This document shows positions 9,131-18,049 of a DNA stretch of 64,000 nucleotides, piece after piece. The stretch's first letter is position 1. Each line of letters begins with the position of its first letter. The stretch lies in contig JAFSCD010000003.1 of NCBI GenBank assembly GCA_017436955.1, forward strand, positions 62,001 to 126,000. Direction: 5' to 3'. A model generated the notes under the pieces. That model was not told the DNA's origin and did not search any database. It saw only the letters and a list, made by a program, of their open reading frames with translations. The stretch comes from Oscillospiraceae bacterium (lineage in GTDB: Bacteria > Bacillota > Clostridia > Oscillospirales > Oscillospiraceae). The position numbers and the translations under genes are program-made.

Positions 9131-9166
9131 GAGCGAGCTGTGGAACTCCACAGCTCGCTTATTATA
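9131..9166. terminator. Bidirectional terminator between metH and surface-protein gene
   Basis: A perfect 12-bp stem AGCGAGCTGTGG / CCACAGCTCGCT with a 4-base loop, preceded by AAAAAG and followed by TATTATATTT. It sits between convergent genes. Confidence 0.85.
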
Positions 9167-9167
9167 T

Positions 9168-10229
9168 TTAGGATGCTTTCTTTCTGCGAACAATAAACAT
9201 TATTCCAATACCGCCAAGAATAGCAACTATAATGGCGATCCATATCCATGTACTCCCGTTGTGTTGTGCATCGTCATTTTCGGCGGAGATAGAATCTGTT
9301 GGTTCGGTTTTTTCGGGATCAGTGACGGTAGGCGTGGTGCCTGCAGGTTTTGTCTCTGCAGGTTTTGTCTCTGCAGGTTTTGTCTCTGCAGGTTTCGTCT
9401 CTGTAGGTTTCGTCTCTGTAGGCTTCGTTTCTGCAGGCTTCGTCTCTGCAGGCTTCGTCTCTACGGGCTTCGTTTCTGCAGGTTTTATCTCTGCAGGTTT
9501 TGTCTCTGCAGGCTTCGTCTCTGTAGGCTTCGTCTCTGTAGGCTTCGTCTCTGTAGGTTTCGTCTCTACTGGTTTCGTCTCTGTAGGCTCTGTTTTAGGA
9601 GGTTTGGTCTCTGTTGGCTCGGTTGCAGTAGAGTCGTACCCACATTCATAACATACTTTGCCTTCCTTATACGTCCCTTTGTATTCATGACCGTGAAGCC
9701 TAGTTTTTCCACATACGATACAGACCATGCCATGGGTATATTTAGTGAATTCTTTTCCATCCCAAGCAAACAAATGATCTTCCGGCTCTGTTTCTCCACA
9801 CTCACACTCCAAGTAGTGATAGAGGTCTGTAATTTTCTTGCCTGCCCAATGATATTCATGCCAGTGTGCTGGAAGCTGTCCACATACAGAACATTTTCCG
9901 TCATTGTCAAATGTGCAATAATCTATTCCGGTTGAATCACATAGTGTGCATTTCACACCATGCATATCTGCATAGGTCTCACCGTTAAATTGCATAATAT
10001 GTTCATGTTGTATATAACCGCAGATAGTACAGGTTTCTGAATCTCTGAATTTATGTGTTTCGGTTCGTTCATCGCCGCATATACTGCAGACCATAGTGTG
10101 AAATTGTGAGTCGGCGCTCTCACGCTGGTAGCCATGTTCATGCTCATCTGCATATATTACGGATGCGGTGCTTAAAACGATAGCAAATAACAGGAATAAA
10201 CTCAGTAATACACGGTTTCGCTTTTTCAT
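9168..10229 (-). CDS. Secreted, membrane-anchored Cys-rich protein with ETKP repeat stalk
   Basis: A 353-residue protein of unknown function. The start is the ATG at 10229 behind AAGGAGGGA. The signal peptide is KKRNRVLLSLFLLFAIVLS, with cleavage likely after IYA. Residues about 30-210 hold seven CxxC knuckles (CSICG, CTICG, CTLCD, CSVCG, CECG, CIVCG, CYECG) separated by His/aromatic-rich stretches, suggesting metal-binding or disulfide modules. A stalk of about 18 ETKPx pentapeptides follows, then one transmembrane helix (WIWIAIIVAILGGIGIMFIV) and a basic RRKKAS tail. There is no LPxTG signal, so it is held by the membrane helix. Base composition is more AT-rich than its neighbours, and it has its own promoter and terminator, suggesting acquired cargo. 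Surface localisation is inferred. Confidence 0.75.
   Translation of the reverse strand: MKKRNRVLLSLFLLFAIVLSTASVIYADEHEHGYQRESADSQFHTMVCSICGDERTETHKFRDSETCTICGYIQHEHIMQFNGETYADMHGVKCTLCDSTGIDYCTFDNDGKCSVCGQLPAHWHEYHWAGKKITDLYHYLECECGETEPEDHLFAWDGKEFTKYTHGMVCIVCGKTRLHGHEYKGTYKEGKVCYECGYDSTATEPTETKPPKTEPTETKPVETKPTETKPTETKPTETKPAETKPAEIKPAETKPVETKPAETKPAETKPTETKPTETKPAETKPAETKPAETKPAGTTPTVTDPEKTEPTDSISAENDDAQHNGSTWIWIAIIVAILGGIGIMFIVRRKKAS
9338..9624 (-). repeat. 15-base in-frame tandem repeat encoding ETKP(A/T/V)
   Basis: Eighteen or so 15-base units (GTCTCTGCAGGTTTT and variants on the plus strand) encode the pentapeptide stalk. Some adjacent units are identical, which suggests copy number changes by slippage or recombination. 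Confidence 0.9.
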
Positions 10230-10287
10230 TCTGTTCCCTCCTTGAATTTGCATCTATTTGTTTTCCTTTGTCGATCAAGACAATTTA

Positions 10288-10316
10288 ATTTTACTATAAT
10301 TGATTTTGCATGTCAA
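10288..10316 (-). promoter_or_regulatory. SigA promoter for the Cys-rich surface protein
   Basis: Minus strand TTGACA (10311-10316), 17 bases, TAAAAT (10288-10293), with a 59-base leader to the start codon. Confidence 0.8.
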
Positions 10317-10353
10317 GGTTTAGACAGAAGCTTGTTTGATAACGAAAACTGAT

Positions 10354-10390
10354 AATGCCTCCTACAATTATCTGCAGGAGGCATTTTAGA
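10354..10390 (-). terminator. Stem-loop downstream of guaA
   Basis: AATGCCTCCT / AGGAGGCATT perfect 10-bp stem with a 12-base loop, between guaA and the next minus-strand gene. The T-tract on the minus strand is weak (TTATCAGTTTT), so efficiency is uncertain. Confidence 0.6.
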
Positions 10391-10410
10391 TAGCAAAATG
10401 AGTTAAATAA

Positions 10411-11412
10411 TTATTCCCATTCGATTGTGCCGATGGGCTTGGGGGTCAGGTCAAGCAGGACACGGTTGATGCCCTCTACCTCGTGGGTGATGCGGTAGGT
10501 GATACGGTGCAGGATCTCGTAGGGGATCTCCTCAATGGTGGCAGTCATTGCGTCCTTGGTATTGACGGCGCGGATGATGGCAGGCCAGCCTTCGTAGCGG
10601 CTCTCGTCCTTGACGCCTACACTCTTGATATCCGGCACAGCGATGAAATACTGCCACACCTTCTCGGCAAGACCGTTCTTATCGAACTCCTCACGCAGGA
10701 TCGCGTCGGCTTCCCGCAGAGCGTGCAGACGGTCACGGGTAATGGCGCCCAGACAGCGCACGCCCAGACCGGGGCCGGGGAAGGGCTGACGGTAGACCAT
10801 TGCGTGGGGCAGACCCAAAGCCTCGCCAACCACACGGACTTCGTCCTTAAACAGCAGCTTGATAGGCTCTACCAGCTCAAACTGCAGATCCTCCGGCAGA
10901 CCGCCCACATTGTGGTGGGACTTGACCGCCTTCTTGCCCTCTGCAGCCTTGATGGACTCCAGAATATCGGGGTAGATGGTACCCTGCGCCAGGAAGGAGA
11001 TACCCTCCAGCTTCCGTGCTTCGTCGGCAAATACGGTGATGAATTCCTTACCGATGATCTTGCGCTTGGTTTCAGGGTCGGAAACGCCTGCCAGCAGATC
11101 CAGGAAATGATCGGTGGCATCCACGTAGATCAGGTTGGCATCCAGCTCATCCTGGAAGGTCTTGATAACACCCTCGGACTCGTCCTTGCGCATCAGACCG
11201 TGATTGACGTGAACACAGACCAGCTGCTTGCCGATAGCCTTGATCAGCAGCGCGGCAACTACGGAAGAATCCACACCGCCGGAAAGCGCCAGCAGCACCT
11301 TCTTATCGCCAACCTGCTTGCGCACCTGGGCGATCTGATCCGCAATAAAAGCATTTGCCAATTCAAAATTGGTAATGCGCCGCATAGATTCGGGGCGAAC
11401 ATTATTTGACAT
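10411..11412 (-). CDS. guaA: GMP synthase ATP-pyrophosphatase subunit without glutaminase domain
   Basis: A 333-residue protein that adenylates XMP and aminates it to GMP. The P-loop LLALSGGVDSSV lies near residue 45, AQGTIYPDILES follows, and the dimerisation domain (YRQPFPGPGLGVRCLG, then KPIGTIEWE at the very C-terminus) is complete. Standard bacterial GuaA is about 510-525 residues with an N-terminal class-I glutamine amidotransferase; here that domain is absent and the 200 bases upstream hold only a promoter. It resembles the archaeal two-subunit arrangement or an ammonia-dependent enzyme. The start chosen is ATG 11412 (9 bases after GGAGG), not the ATG 6 bases earlier. It is a single-gene unit. 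Confidence 0.88.
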   Translation of the reverse strand: MSNNVRPESMRRITNFELANAFIADQIAQVRKQVGDKKVLLALSGGVDSSVVAALLIKAIGKQLVCVHVNHGLMRKDESEGVIKTFQDELDANLIYVDATDHFLDLLAGVSDPETKRKIIGKEFITVFADEARKLEGISFLAQGTIYPDILESIKAAEGKKAVKSHHNVGGLPEDLQFELVEPIKLLFKDEVRVVGEALGLPHAMVYRQPFPGPGLGVRCLGAITRDRLHALREADAILREEFDKNGLAEKVWQYFIAVPDIKSVGVKDESRYEGWPAIIRAVNTKDAMTATIEEIPYEILHRITYRITHEVEGINRVLLDLTPKPIGTIEWE

Positions 11413-11461
11413 ATTCATCAGCCTCCATACAGGATAGAATTCAGCAGATTTACATATAGGT

Positions 11462-11490
11462 ATTATAAACAGTTTTCACTTGCTTTTCAA
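11462..11490 (-). promoter_or_regulatory. SigA promoter for guaA
   Basis: Minus strand TTGAAA (11485-11490), 17 bases, TATAAT (11462-11467). No purine riboswitch fold was seen in the short leader. Confidence 0.8.
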
Positions 11491-11579
11491 TAGTTGAACC
11501 GTAATTTTATGTCAAAAAATGTATGGAGATTTGTATAAATTTTTCTGACTTTGCTCTTCCATTTTCGACAAGGATAGAC

Positions 11580-11585
11580 TATAAT
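11580..11585 (+). promoter_or_regulatory. Probable -10 box for polysaccharide deacetylase gene
   Basis: TATAAT 36 bases before the start codon. No good -35 lies 17 bases upstream (TTCCAT), so the promoter may be weak or activator-dependent. Confidence 0.4.
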
Positions 11586-11620
11586 AGCATCAATGTGAGA
11601 TCCCAAGGAGGTCATACGCT

Positions 11621-13063
11621 ATGGATAGTTCGTTTGCACGCAGAAACAGACAGCGCAAAGGTGGGGCAGCGCCCTACATACTGGCCGGCGGCGCTGCGCT
11701 TTTGATCCTCGTGATCGTTTTGGCGGTTGCTTTACTTGCTTCTCCGCTGAAGCTGGAATTGACCGGTGGCAGCGAGATCGACCTGGAATACGGCGAAGCC
11801 TACGCCGAGCCGGGTGTCAAAGCCAATTTACTCTTTTTCAATGTGGATGTGCAATCCGGCGGACAAGTTCCCGGTGATCAGCTGGGCAGCTATACCGTTA
11901 CGTATTCTGCCTCCTTCCTGGGCAAGACCGCAACGGTGGAGCGCAAGGTCAACGTTGTGGACACTACGGCGCCTACCATTACATTGATGCACAAGGACAA
12001 TTTCTTTACACTGCCCGGTCACGAGTACCAGGAAGAGGGCTTCGTGGCGGAAGATAATCACGACGGCGACATTACCGACCGGGTACAGAAAATGGTATCC
12101 GACGGTTACGTCCACTATATGGTCACCGATTCCTCCGGCAACGTTGCGGAGGTCAAGCGGGAGATCGTATACAATGACATCACAGCCCCGGAGCTGACGC
12201 TGCTGGGCAATTCCACCGTTTACGTGACCGTGGGCAAGGATTTTGTGGAACCGGGCTACAAGGCCATTGATGACGCCGAGGGCGACATCAGCCTGAAGGT
12301 GCAGGTCACCACCGATTTCAACAAGAACACCCCCGGCACCTACACCGTTACCTACAAGGTGGCCGATAATTACGGCAATTCAACAGAAGTTACCCGGAAG
12401 ATCGTTGTCAGCAATTCGCAGCAGCAGACCTCCGGCGGCAATCCGGTGGGCGGCGTGATCTACCTGACCTTTGATGACGGTCCCAGCCAGCATACGGAGC
12501 GCCTGCTGCAGGTCCTTGAAAAGTACAATGCCAAGGCGACCTTCTTTGTGGTGGGTGACAAGGCACTGGGCTATCTGGACGATATCGTTGCCGGCGGTCA
12601 TGCCATTGCAATTCACTCCGACACCCACAATTACAACCAAATCTACGCCAGCGAAGAAGCGTTCTTTAACGATCTGTACGCAATTCAGAATAAAATCTAT
12701 GACCGCACCGGTGTGAAAACCACCCTGATGCGCTTCCCCGGTGGCAGCTCCAATATGGTCAGCAAGTTCAATCCCGGAATTATGACCCGGCTGACGAAGC
12801 TGGTGGAGGAAAAGGGCTTTACCTATTTCGACTGGAATGTGGACAGCAAGGATGCCGGCGGCGCAAAGACCGCTGACGAGGTCTACAACAACGTGATCAA
12901 CGGCTGCAAGAGCAGAACGGCTTCCGTCGTGCTGCAGCACGATATCCACGGCTACAGCGTGGATGCGGTGGAGCGTATCATCCAGTGGGGACTTGCCAAC
13001 GGCTATACCTTTGAGGCATTGACACCTGACAGCCCCACAGCACATCATCCCGTCAATAACTAA
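11621..13063 (+). CDS. Membrane-anchored polysaccharide deacetylase with three DUF5011/Ig-like domains
   Basis: A 480-residue protein. It has a basic N-terminus, then one membrane helix (about residues 22-43, LILVIVLAVALLASP), three bacterial Ig-like (DUF5011) modules (about 45-120, 122-185, 190-265; each marked by patterns such as YAEPGVKA, YQEEGFVA and FVEPGYKA), then a NodB carbohydrate-esterase-4 domain (about 282-465). Catalytic motifs are present: TFDDGPS (metal/base Asp), HSDTH (metal His pair), RFPGGS and LQHD. It probably removes acetyl groups from peptidoglycan or another wall glycan outside the cell. AAGGAGG precedes the ATG. A convergent second deacetylase lies just beyond the shared terminator. 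Confidence 0.9.
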   Translation: MDSSFARRNRQRKGGAAPYILAGGAALLILVIVLAVALLASPLKLELTGGSEIDLEYGEAYAEPGVKANLLFFNVDVQSGGQVPGDQLGSYTVTYSASFLGKTATVERKVNVVDTTAPTITLMHKDNFFTLPGHEYQEEGFVAEDNHDGDITDRVQKMVSDGYVHYMVTDSSGNVAEVKREIVYNDITAPELTLLGNSTVYVTVGKDFVEPGYKAIDDAEGDISLKVQVTTDFNKNTPGTYTVTYKVADNYGNSTEVTRKIVVSNSQQQTSGGNPVGGVIYLTFDDGPSQHTERLLQVLEKYNAKATFFVVGDKALGYLDDIVAGGHAIAIHSDTHNYNQIYASEEAFFNDLYAIQNKIYDRTGVKTTLMRFPGGSSNMVSKFNPGIMTRLTKLVEEKGFTYFDWNVDSKDAGGAKTADEVYNNVINGCKSRTASVVLQHDIHGYSVDAVERIIQWGLANGYTFEALTPDSPTAHHPVNN

Positions 13064-13066
13064 AAT

Positions 13067-13098
13067 AAGCAGGACGCAATTTGCGTCCTGCTTTTGAT
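13067..13098. terminator. Bidirectional terminator between the two deacetylase genes
   Basis: GCAGGACGCAA / TTGCGTCCTGC stem (13069-13091), with A-rich left and TTTTG right flanks, between convergent genes. Confidence 0.85.
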
Positions 13099-14277
13099 TT
13101 ATGAGAACAATTCGATATTGTAGCCTTCCGCACGGAAGAAATCAATGGCATCGCCCAGGATGGATGCGTTGGTAGTGGAGATCGCGTGGAGCAGGTAGAT
13201 GGCGCCGCTGTGGTGAGAGCCGGTCACATGCGCCAGCGCGTTGGCTTCGTTGGGCTGATTTTCCGTGTCGTAATCCACGTAAGCGAAGCTCCAGTGTACA
13301 CTCTTGTATCCCAGGGTCTGGACCACCGCCAGCGCCCGGGTGGAGTATTCGCCGGTGGGGAAGCGGAAGAGGTTCATTTCGTAGTCAAATTTCTCTTTGA
13401 CGTAATCGTGGAGGCTTTGGATCTCGTAGACCATTTTGTCAATGGTCTGATTCGGCATGACGGGATGGTTGTTGGTGTGGTTACCAACGGTGTGACCTTC
13501 GTCGATCATCCGCTGCACAAGATCCGGCTGATCCTTGACGTAGTACATCGTGACGAAGAAAACTGCCTTTACATCCTTTTCCTTCAGCGCATCCAGGATC
13601 TTTTCAGTGACACGGTAGCTTTTGCCGTTTTCATCGGTGGCATAATGCTCATAGCCGCAATCAAAGGTCAGGTAGATATTGCCGTTGTCCGGTGCGATAA
13701 AGTTGGCATCATACTTGCCGTACTTCTCCTGCAGGGGATCGGCGTATGGGGGACGGTTGCCGTCGGAGGTGTTGCCCGGACCGTAGCCGTGACCTTCGTT
13801 GCTCATCGCCATCAGTTCCCGACGGGTGTATCTGGTGCCGATGGGATCGTCGTTGATGGGTTCGGAGGGCTTGGTGGGTGGGTCAGTCAGTGGGGCAGTG
13901 GGCTCCGTTGGAGGTGTGGCAGGCTCTGTGGGTACCGTAGTCGGCTCGGTGGGAGCAGTGGTCGGCTCCGTCGGTACCGTGGTTGGCTCCGTGGGCACCG
14001 TGGGGGGCTGCGTCGGTGCTGCCGTGGGTTTCGTAGGCGGCTGCGTCGGTGCAGTGGTGCTTTGCCCGGTCGCCTGGGCAAGATCCGGCGCAATATGTAA
14101 GAATAAATAGATTCCAAGCAGGAAGGTCGCGATCAGTACGATCGTAAAACAGCAGATAAAAATCCAGCGCCGGGTCTTTTTCGCAGCCCGGGCTTCGGCA
14201 CGCTGTGATTCGCCGCAAATGGGGCAAATGCGCTTGGTGTCCGGTATTTCATTGCCGCATTTGGGGCACTTTACCAT
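13099..14277 (-). CDS. Zinc-ribbon, membrane-anchored PdaA-like polysaccharide deacetylase
   Basis: A 392-residue protein. A cytoplasmic zinc ribbon (CPKCGNEIPDTKRICPICG, residues 4-22) is followed by a basic stretch, one membrane helix (about 38-62), a Thr/Pro-rich stalk of TEPTT/TQPPT repeats (about 72-145) and an extracellular NodB domain (about 195-392). Motifs are LTFDCGYEH, GNHTNNHP, RFPTGEYS and LLHA. TFDxGYE is typical of the PdaA group, which acts on muramic acid in spore cortex peptidoglycan; a cortex role is possible but not shown. The start ATG follows GAGGAACC. It differs from its convergent neighbour in its stalk and zinc ribbon. Confidence 0.85.
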   Translation of the reverse strand: MVKCPKCGNEIPDTKRICPICGESQRAEARAAKKTRRWIFICCFTIVLIATFLLGIYLFLHIAPDLAQATGQSTTAPTQPPTKPTAAPTQPPTVPTEPTTVPTEPTTAPTEPTTVPTEPATPPTEPTAPLTDPPTKPSEPINDDPIGTRYTRRELMAMSNEGHGYGPGNTSDGNRPPYADPLQEKYGKYDANFIAPDNGNIYLTFDCGYEHYATDENGKSYRVTEKILDALKEKDVKAVFFVTMYYVKDQPDLVQRMIDEGHTVGNHTNNHPVMPNQTIDKMVYEIQSLHDYVKEKFDYEMNLFRFPTGEYSTRALAVVQTLGYKSVHWSFAYVDYDTENQPNEANALAHVTGSHHSGAIYLLHAISTTNASILGDAIDFFRAEGYNIELFS

Positions 14278-14310
14278 GGCGGTTCCTCATACTTTCTTAA
14301 CAGTGCATTC

Positions 14311-14340
14311 ATTATAGCACCGAAGGAGCGGAAAAAGCAA
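14311..14340 (-). promoter_or_regulatory. SigA promoter for PdaA-like gene
   Basis: Minus strand TTGCTT (14335-14340), 18 bases, TATAAT (14311-14316). Confidence 0.7.
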
Positions 14341-14394
14341 TACAGCAAATAAAAAATTTTATGTCAAAATTAGACAGTTTACTGAAAGTAATTC

Positions 14395-14423
14395 TTGCAT
14401 TCGTGCTCATTTTCAAGTATAAT
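14395..14423 (+). promoter_or_regulatory. SigA promoter for the smc operon
   Basis: TTGCAT (14395-14400), 17 bases, TATAAT (14418-14423); divergent from the deacetylase promoter. Confidence 0.8.
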
Positions 14424-14464
14424 AACTTGATACTATATACATATTTTTGGTGAGGTATTTTGCC

Positions 14465-17400
14465 GTGTATTTGAAATCACTGGAAGTGCAGGGATTTAAG
14501 TCCTTCCCTGACAAAACGCTGATACGTTTTGGCGATGATATTACTGCCATCGTTGGTCCCAACGGCTCCGGCAAATCAAATATTTCCGATGCGATATTGT
14601 GGGTTATGGGCGAGCAGAGCACCAAGACTTTGCGTGGCGCAAAGATGGAGGACGTGATCTTCGGCGGTACGCAGAAGCGCTCTGCCGTTGGCTTTGCCGA
14701 GGCGACGCTGACGCTGGACAATGCCGACAGAGCTCTGGCTTACGATGCCGATGAGGTCATGGTCACCCGGCGGTACTATCGCAGCGGTGACAGCGAATAC
14801 TATATCAACAGACAATCCGCAAGACTGCGTGATATTCACGAGCTGTTTATGGATACGGGTCTGGGCAGAGAGGGCTATTCCAACATCGGTCAGGGTCGTA
14901 TTGACGAGATCCTGTCCCTTAAGAGCGCTGACCGGCGTGAGATCTTTGAGGAAGCTGCCGGTATCTCCAAGTACCGCCACCGCAAGGAGGAGACCGAGCG
15001 GAAGCTGGCGCATACGGAGGAAAATCTGCTGCGTATCGGCGATAAGGTCTCCGAGCTGGAGCTGCAGCTGGAGCCTCTGCGCGTGCAGTCCGAAAAGGCG
15101 AAGAAATATCTGGAGCTGAAAGATGAGCTGCGTGGTGTTGAGGTCACCGTCTGGCTGGAATCGCTGGACAAGCTCTCTGCCGCCGCCAAGAAGGCAGAGG
15201 AGGACTATGCCTCCGCGTCCTTCGTGCTGCAGCAGGCACACGAGGATTTGGAGCGGCTGTACGCATTGAGCGAAAGCTACGGCGAGCAGCTTCGCGGCAA
15301 GGATAATGAGCTGGAGACCGCCCGTGTCAAGCTGAATATGCTGGAATCTACCTTCCAGCAGCTGGACGGTCAGATGGCCGTTTTGCGCGGAAACATTGAG
15401 AATAACAACGGCAATATCGCCCGGATTGAGGAAGAAATGCGTGGCACGGCTGACCGCAGCGGTGGCATCATTCTGCAGATCCGGCAGGCGCAGAGCCGTG
15501 TTGCCGAAATTGACGCGGCACTGGCTGCCAAGCATAAGGAGCTGGAAAAGCTGCAGCAGGAGCTGGCAGCTATGACCGCTGATGCCCAGGGACTGACCCG
15601 GCAGTATCTGCAGCTGCGCAGTACGGAGTCCAATCTGTCTGCGGAATTGGCAGGCAGGGAAGCGGACATCCGCGGTCTTGCCGAGAGCATGGAGCAGTCC
15701 CGGCAGCGGCTTGAGCAGCTGCAGGCGGATCTGGAAGCCGGCGCACAGCGTCATAAGACCGCGCAGGCGGATCTGGATGCCTGCCGTGCCCAGCTGCGCA
15801 AAGCCCAGGATGAGGTAACTGCCTGCACCAATACCATTAATGGTTACGGTCTGCGGCAGGAATCCCGGGTCAAGCGCTATACCGAGCTGGAGCAGAAGGA
15901 TCGTGAGCTGACCGCACAGCTGGATTCTGTGCAGGCGAAGATCCGGGTGTTCCAGGCGATGGAACGGGATTTTGAAAGCTATACCAAGTCTGTTAAGTCC
16001 GTTATGCAGGAGGCGCAGCGCGGCGCTCTGCGCAATATCCACGGACCCATTTCCCGGTTGATCCGCACAGATGACCGCTATACCGTGGCGCTGGAGATCG
16101 CTCTGGGCGCCGCTATGCAGCAGATCGTGGTGGATTCGGAAGCGGACGGTAAGGCGGCAATCGCCTTCCTGAAGCGCACCGGTGGCGGAAGAGCCACCTT
16201 CCTGCCCATCAAGACCATCGAGGGCAGAAGCCTGAATGAGAGCGGTCTGGAGAATTGCCGTGGCTTTATCGGTATTGCATCCGGGCTGGTTACCTGCAAG
16301 CAGACTTACCGCGGTATCGTGGAGAATCTGCTGGGCAGAACGGTGATCGTGCAGGATATTGATGCTGCCATCGCCATGGCGAACAAGTATAAGAACCGGT
16401 TCAAGATCGTCACCCTGGACGGTCAGGTCATGAACCCCGGCGGCTCTATGACCGGTGGCTCCGTGAATAAGGAAGCCGGTATTCTGTCCCGTGCCAATGA
16501 GCTGGAAAAGCTGATCGCCCTTGAAAAGGAGCTGCAGGAAAGCAAGCGCACCACCGAGGTGGAGCTGACCGAAGCCAAGCGGCTGGTGGATCAGGTGGAA
16601 TACCAGGTAGCCACCGCAAAGGAACAGCTGCGTGGCGCGGAGGATCTGGTACTGAAGCTGCAGGGCGAAGAAAAGCAGTATGAGATCCTGCTGCAGGCTA
16701 TCGTGGATGCGGAGACCTCGGCGCAAAGAGAGCTTGCCGCGTTACAGCAGCGCAACAGCTCTGACCGTGAGCGGCTGGCATCCAATGAGGCGAAGATCCA
16801 GATCTTTACCCAGCAGTTGGAGCAGACCAGACTGTCTCTGGAAGCTCTGGAAGGCAGCCAGAACGAGATCGCAGAGGGTACTGCCCAGCTGAATGACCGG
16901 ATGACGGCACTTAAGACCGACGCGGCTGCTCTGGATGCGGAGAAAAATACCGCGATCACCCATATTGCGGATCTGAACGACCTGCGTGGCGCTATGGAAG
17001 GCGATACCCAGAAGAAGCTGGCGCTGATCGAGGCGATCCGGGAGGAAACCGCCCGCATCGAATCGGAAATTGCCGGCTTGCTGGCACGCCAGGAAGAAGT
17101 TTCTGGTGAGATCGCCGCACAGAAACAGGCGCTTTCCGCGGTTTCCACGTCCCGTATGGATACCGAAGCGGCAAAGACCAAGGCGGAGCGCGAAAGCCAG
17201 GAAAAGAGCAAGGATATCCTCAATATGGAGCGTGCCTGCGCACTGCTGGAGCAGAAGAAGGTCACCTCCGCTATGGAGGAAAAGCAGATCATCGACAAGC
17301 TGTGGGATTCCTACGCCCTGACACCCGGCACCGCATTGGAGCTGCGTGGCGAGATCGAATCCCTCACCGCCGGTCACCGTATGATCGCCGACCTGAAGCG

Positions 17401-18037
17401 CCGCATTACCTTACTGGGTACGCCCAACCTGGGCGCCATTGAGGAATACGCCCGTGTCAACGAGCGCTACAGCTATTTAAGCGACCAGCAGCAGGATGTG
17501 CTGACGGCGAAGCGGGAGCTGGAGGGTATCATTGAAGATATCACCAAGGAAATGACCACCATCTTCGTTACGGAGTTTAAGAAGATCGACGAATATTTCC
17601 GCCAGACCTTTACAGAGATGTTCGGCGGCGGTCACGGCGCGCTGGTGCTGGAGGATCCCGAGCAGCCTCTGACCTGCGGCATCGAGATCCGCGTGCAGCC
17701 GCCCGGAAAGCAGCTTAAGACCATTACGCTTCTGTCCGGCGGTGAGAAGGCATTTGTTGCCATCGCGCTGTATTTTGCAATTTTGAAAGTGCGTCCCACG
17801 CCCTTCTGTATGCTGGACGAAATTGATGCGGCATTGGATGACCGGAACGTGGAGCGCTTTGCCACTTACCTTCGCAATTTGAGCAAAAAGACCCAGTTTA
17901 TCGTCATTACCCACAGACGCGGCACTATGGAAGCCTCCGACGTGCTGTACGGCGTGACCATGCAGGAGCAGGGCATTTCCAAGCTGCTGCGGCTGGACTT
18001 AAATCAGATGGAAGAGTATCTGGGCATTACGGAATAA
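14465..18037 (+). CDS. smc: Chromosome segregation SMC ATPase
   Basis: A 1,190-residue condensin ATPase that folds and separates sister chromosomes. The start is GTG 14465, 9 bases after GGTGAGG, giving the classical opening YLKSLEVQGFKSFPDKT; upstream in-frame codons do not match the family. Walker A GPNGSGKS is at residues 31-38, followed by a long coiled coil, the hinge at about 510-680 (GPISRLIRTDDRY, then GGSMTGGS), the return coiled coil, the ABC signature LLSGGEKA (about 1090) and Walker B MLDEIDAALDD (about 1116). Length is normal. It leads an operon with ftsY 12 bases downstream, a pairing common in Bacillota. The partners ScpA and ScpB are not in the window. Confidence 0.97.
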   Translation: MYLKSLEVQGFKSFPDKTLIRFGDDITAIVGPNGSGKSNISDAILWVMGEQSTKTLRGAKMEDVIFGGTQKRSAVGFAEATLTLDNADRALAYDADEVMVTRRYYRSGDSEYYINRQSARLRDIHELFMDTGLGREGYSNIGQGRIDEILSLKSADRREIFEEAAGISKYRHRKEETERKLAHTEENLLRIGDKVSELELQLEPLRVQSEKAKKYLELKDELRGVEVTVWLESLDKLSAAAKKAEEDYASASFVLQQAHEDLERLYALSESYGEQLRGKDNELETARVKLNMLESTFQQLDGQMAVLRGNIENNNGNIARIEEEMRGTADRSGGIILQIRQAQSRVAEIDAALAAKHKELEKLQQELAAMTADAQGLTRQYLQLRSTESNLSAELAGREADIRGLAESMEQSRQRLEQLQADLEAGAQRHKTAQADLDACRAQLRKAQDEVTACTNTINGYGLRQESRVKRYTELEQKDRELTAQLDSVQAKIRVFQAMERDFESYTKSVKSVMQEAQRGALRNIHGPISRLIRTDDRYTVALEIALGAAMQQIVVDSEADGKAAIAFLKRTGGGRATFLPIKTIEGRSLNESGLENCRGFIGIASGLVTCKQTYRGIVENLLGRTVIVQDIDAAIAMANKYKNRFKIVTLDGQVMNPGGSMTGGSVNKEAGILSRANELEKLIALEKELQESKRTTEVELTEAKRLVDQVEYQVATAKEQLRGAEDLVLKLQGEEKQYEILLQAIVDAETSAQRELAALQQRNSSDRERLASNEAKIQIFTQQLEQTRLSLEALEGSQNEIAEGTAQLNDRMTALKTDAAALDAEKNTAITHIADLNDLRGAMEGDTQKKLALIEAIREETARIESEIAGLLARQEEVSGEIAAQKQALSAVSTSRMDTEAAKTKAERESQEKSKDILNMERACALLEQKKVTSAMEEKQIIDKLWDSYALTPGTALELRGEIESLTAGHRMIADLKRRITLLGTPNLGAIEEYARVNERYSYLSDQQQDVLTAKRELEGIIEDITKEMTTIFVTEFKKIDEYFRQTFTEMFGGGHGALVLEDPEQPLTCGIEIRVQPPGKQLKTITLLSGGEKAFVAIALYFAILKVRPTPFCMLDEIDAALDDRNVERFATYLRNLSKKTQFIVITHRRGTMEASDVLYGVTMQEQGISKLLRLDLNQMEEYLGITE

Positions 18038-18049
18038 AGGAGTTTCCCT

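Noticed and set aside
9168..9230. LPxTG sorting signal on the Cys-rich surface protein
   Set aside because: No LPxTG-like motif precedes the C-terminal helix; anchoring is by the helix itself.
9338..9624. Regular 15-base repeats, considered as a CRISPR array
   Set aside because: There are no unique spacers; the units are in frame and encode a pentapeptide stalk.
14447..14464. Upstream TTG start for smc
   Set aside because: It would add residues before the conserved YLKSLE opening and lies on the ribosome site used by GTG 14465.
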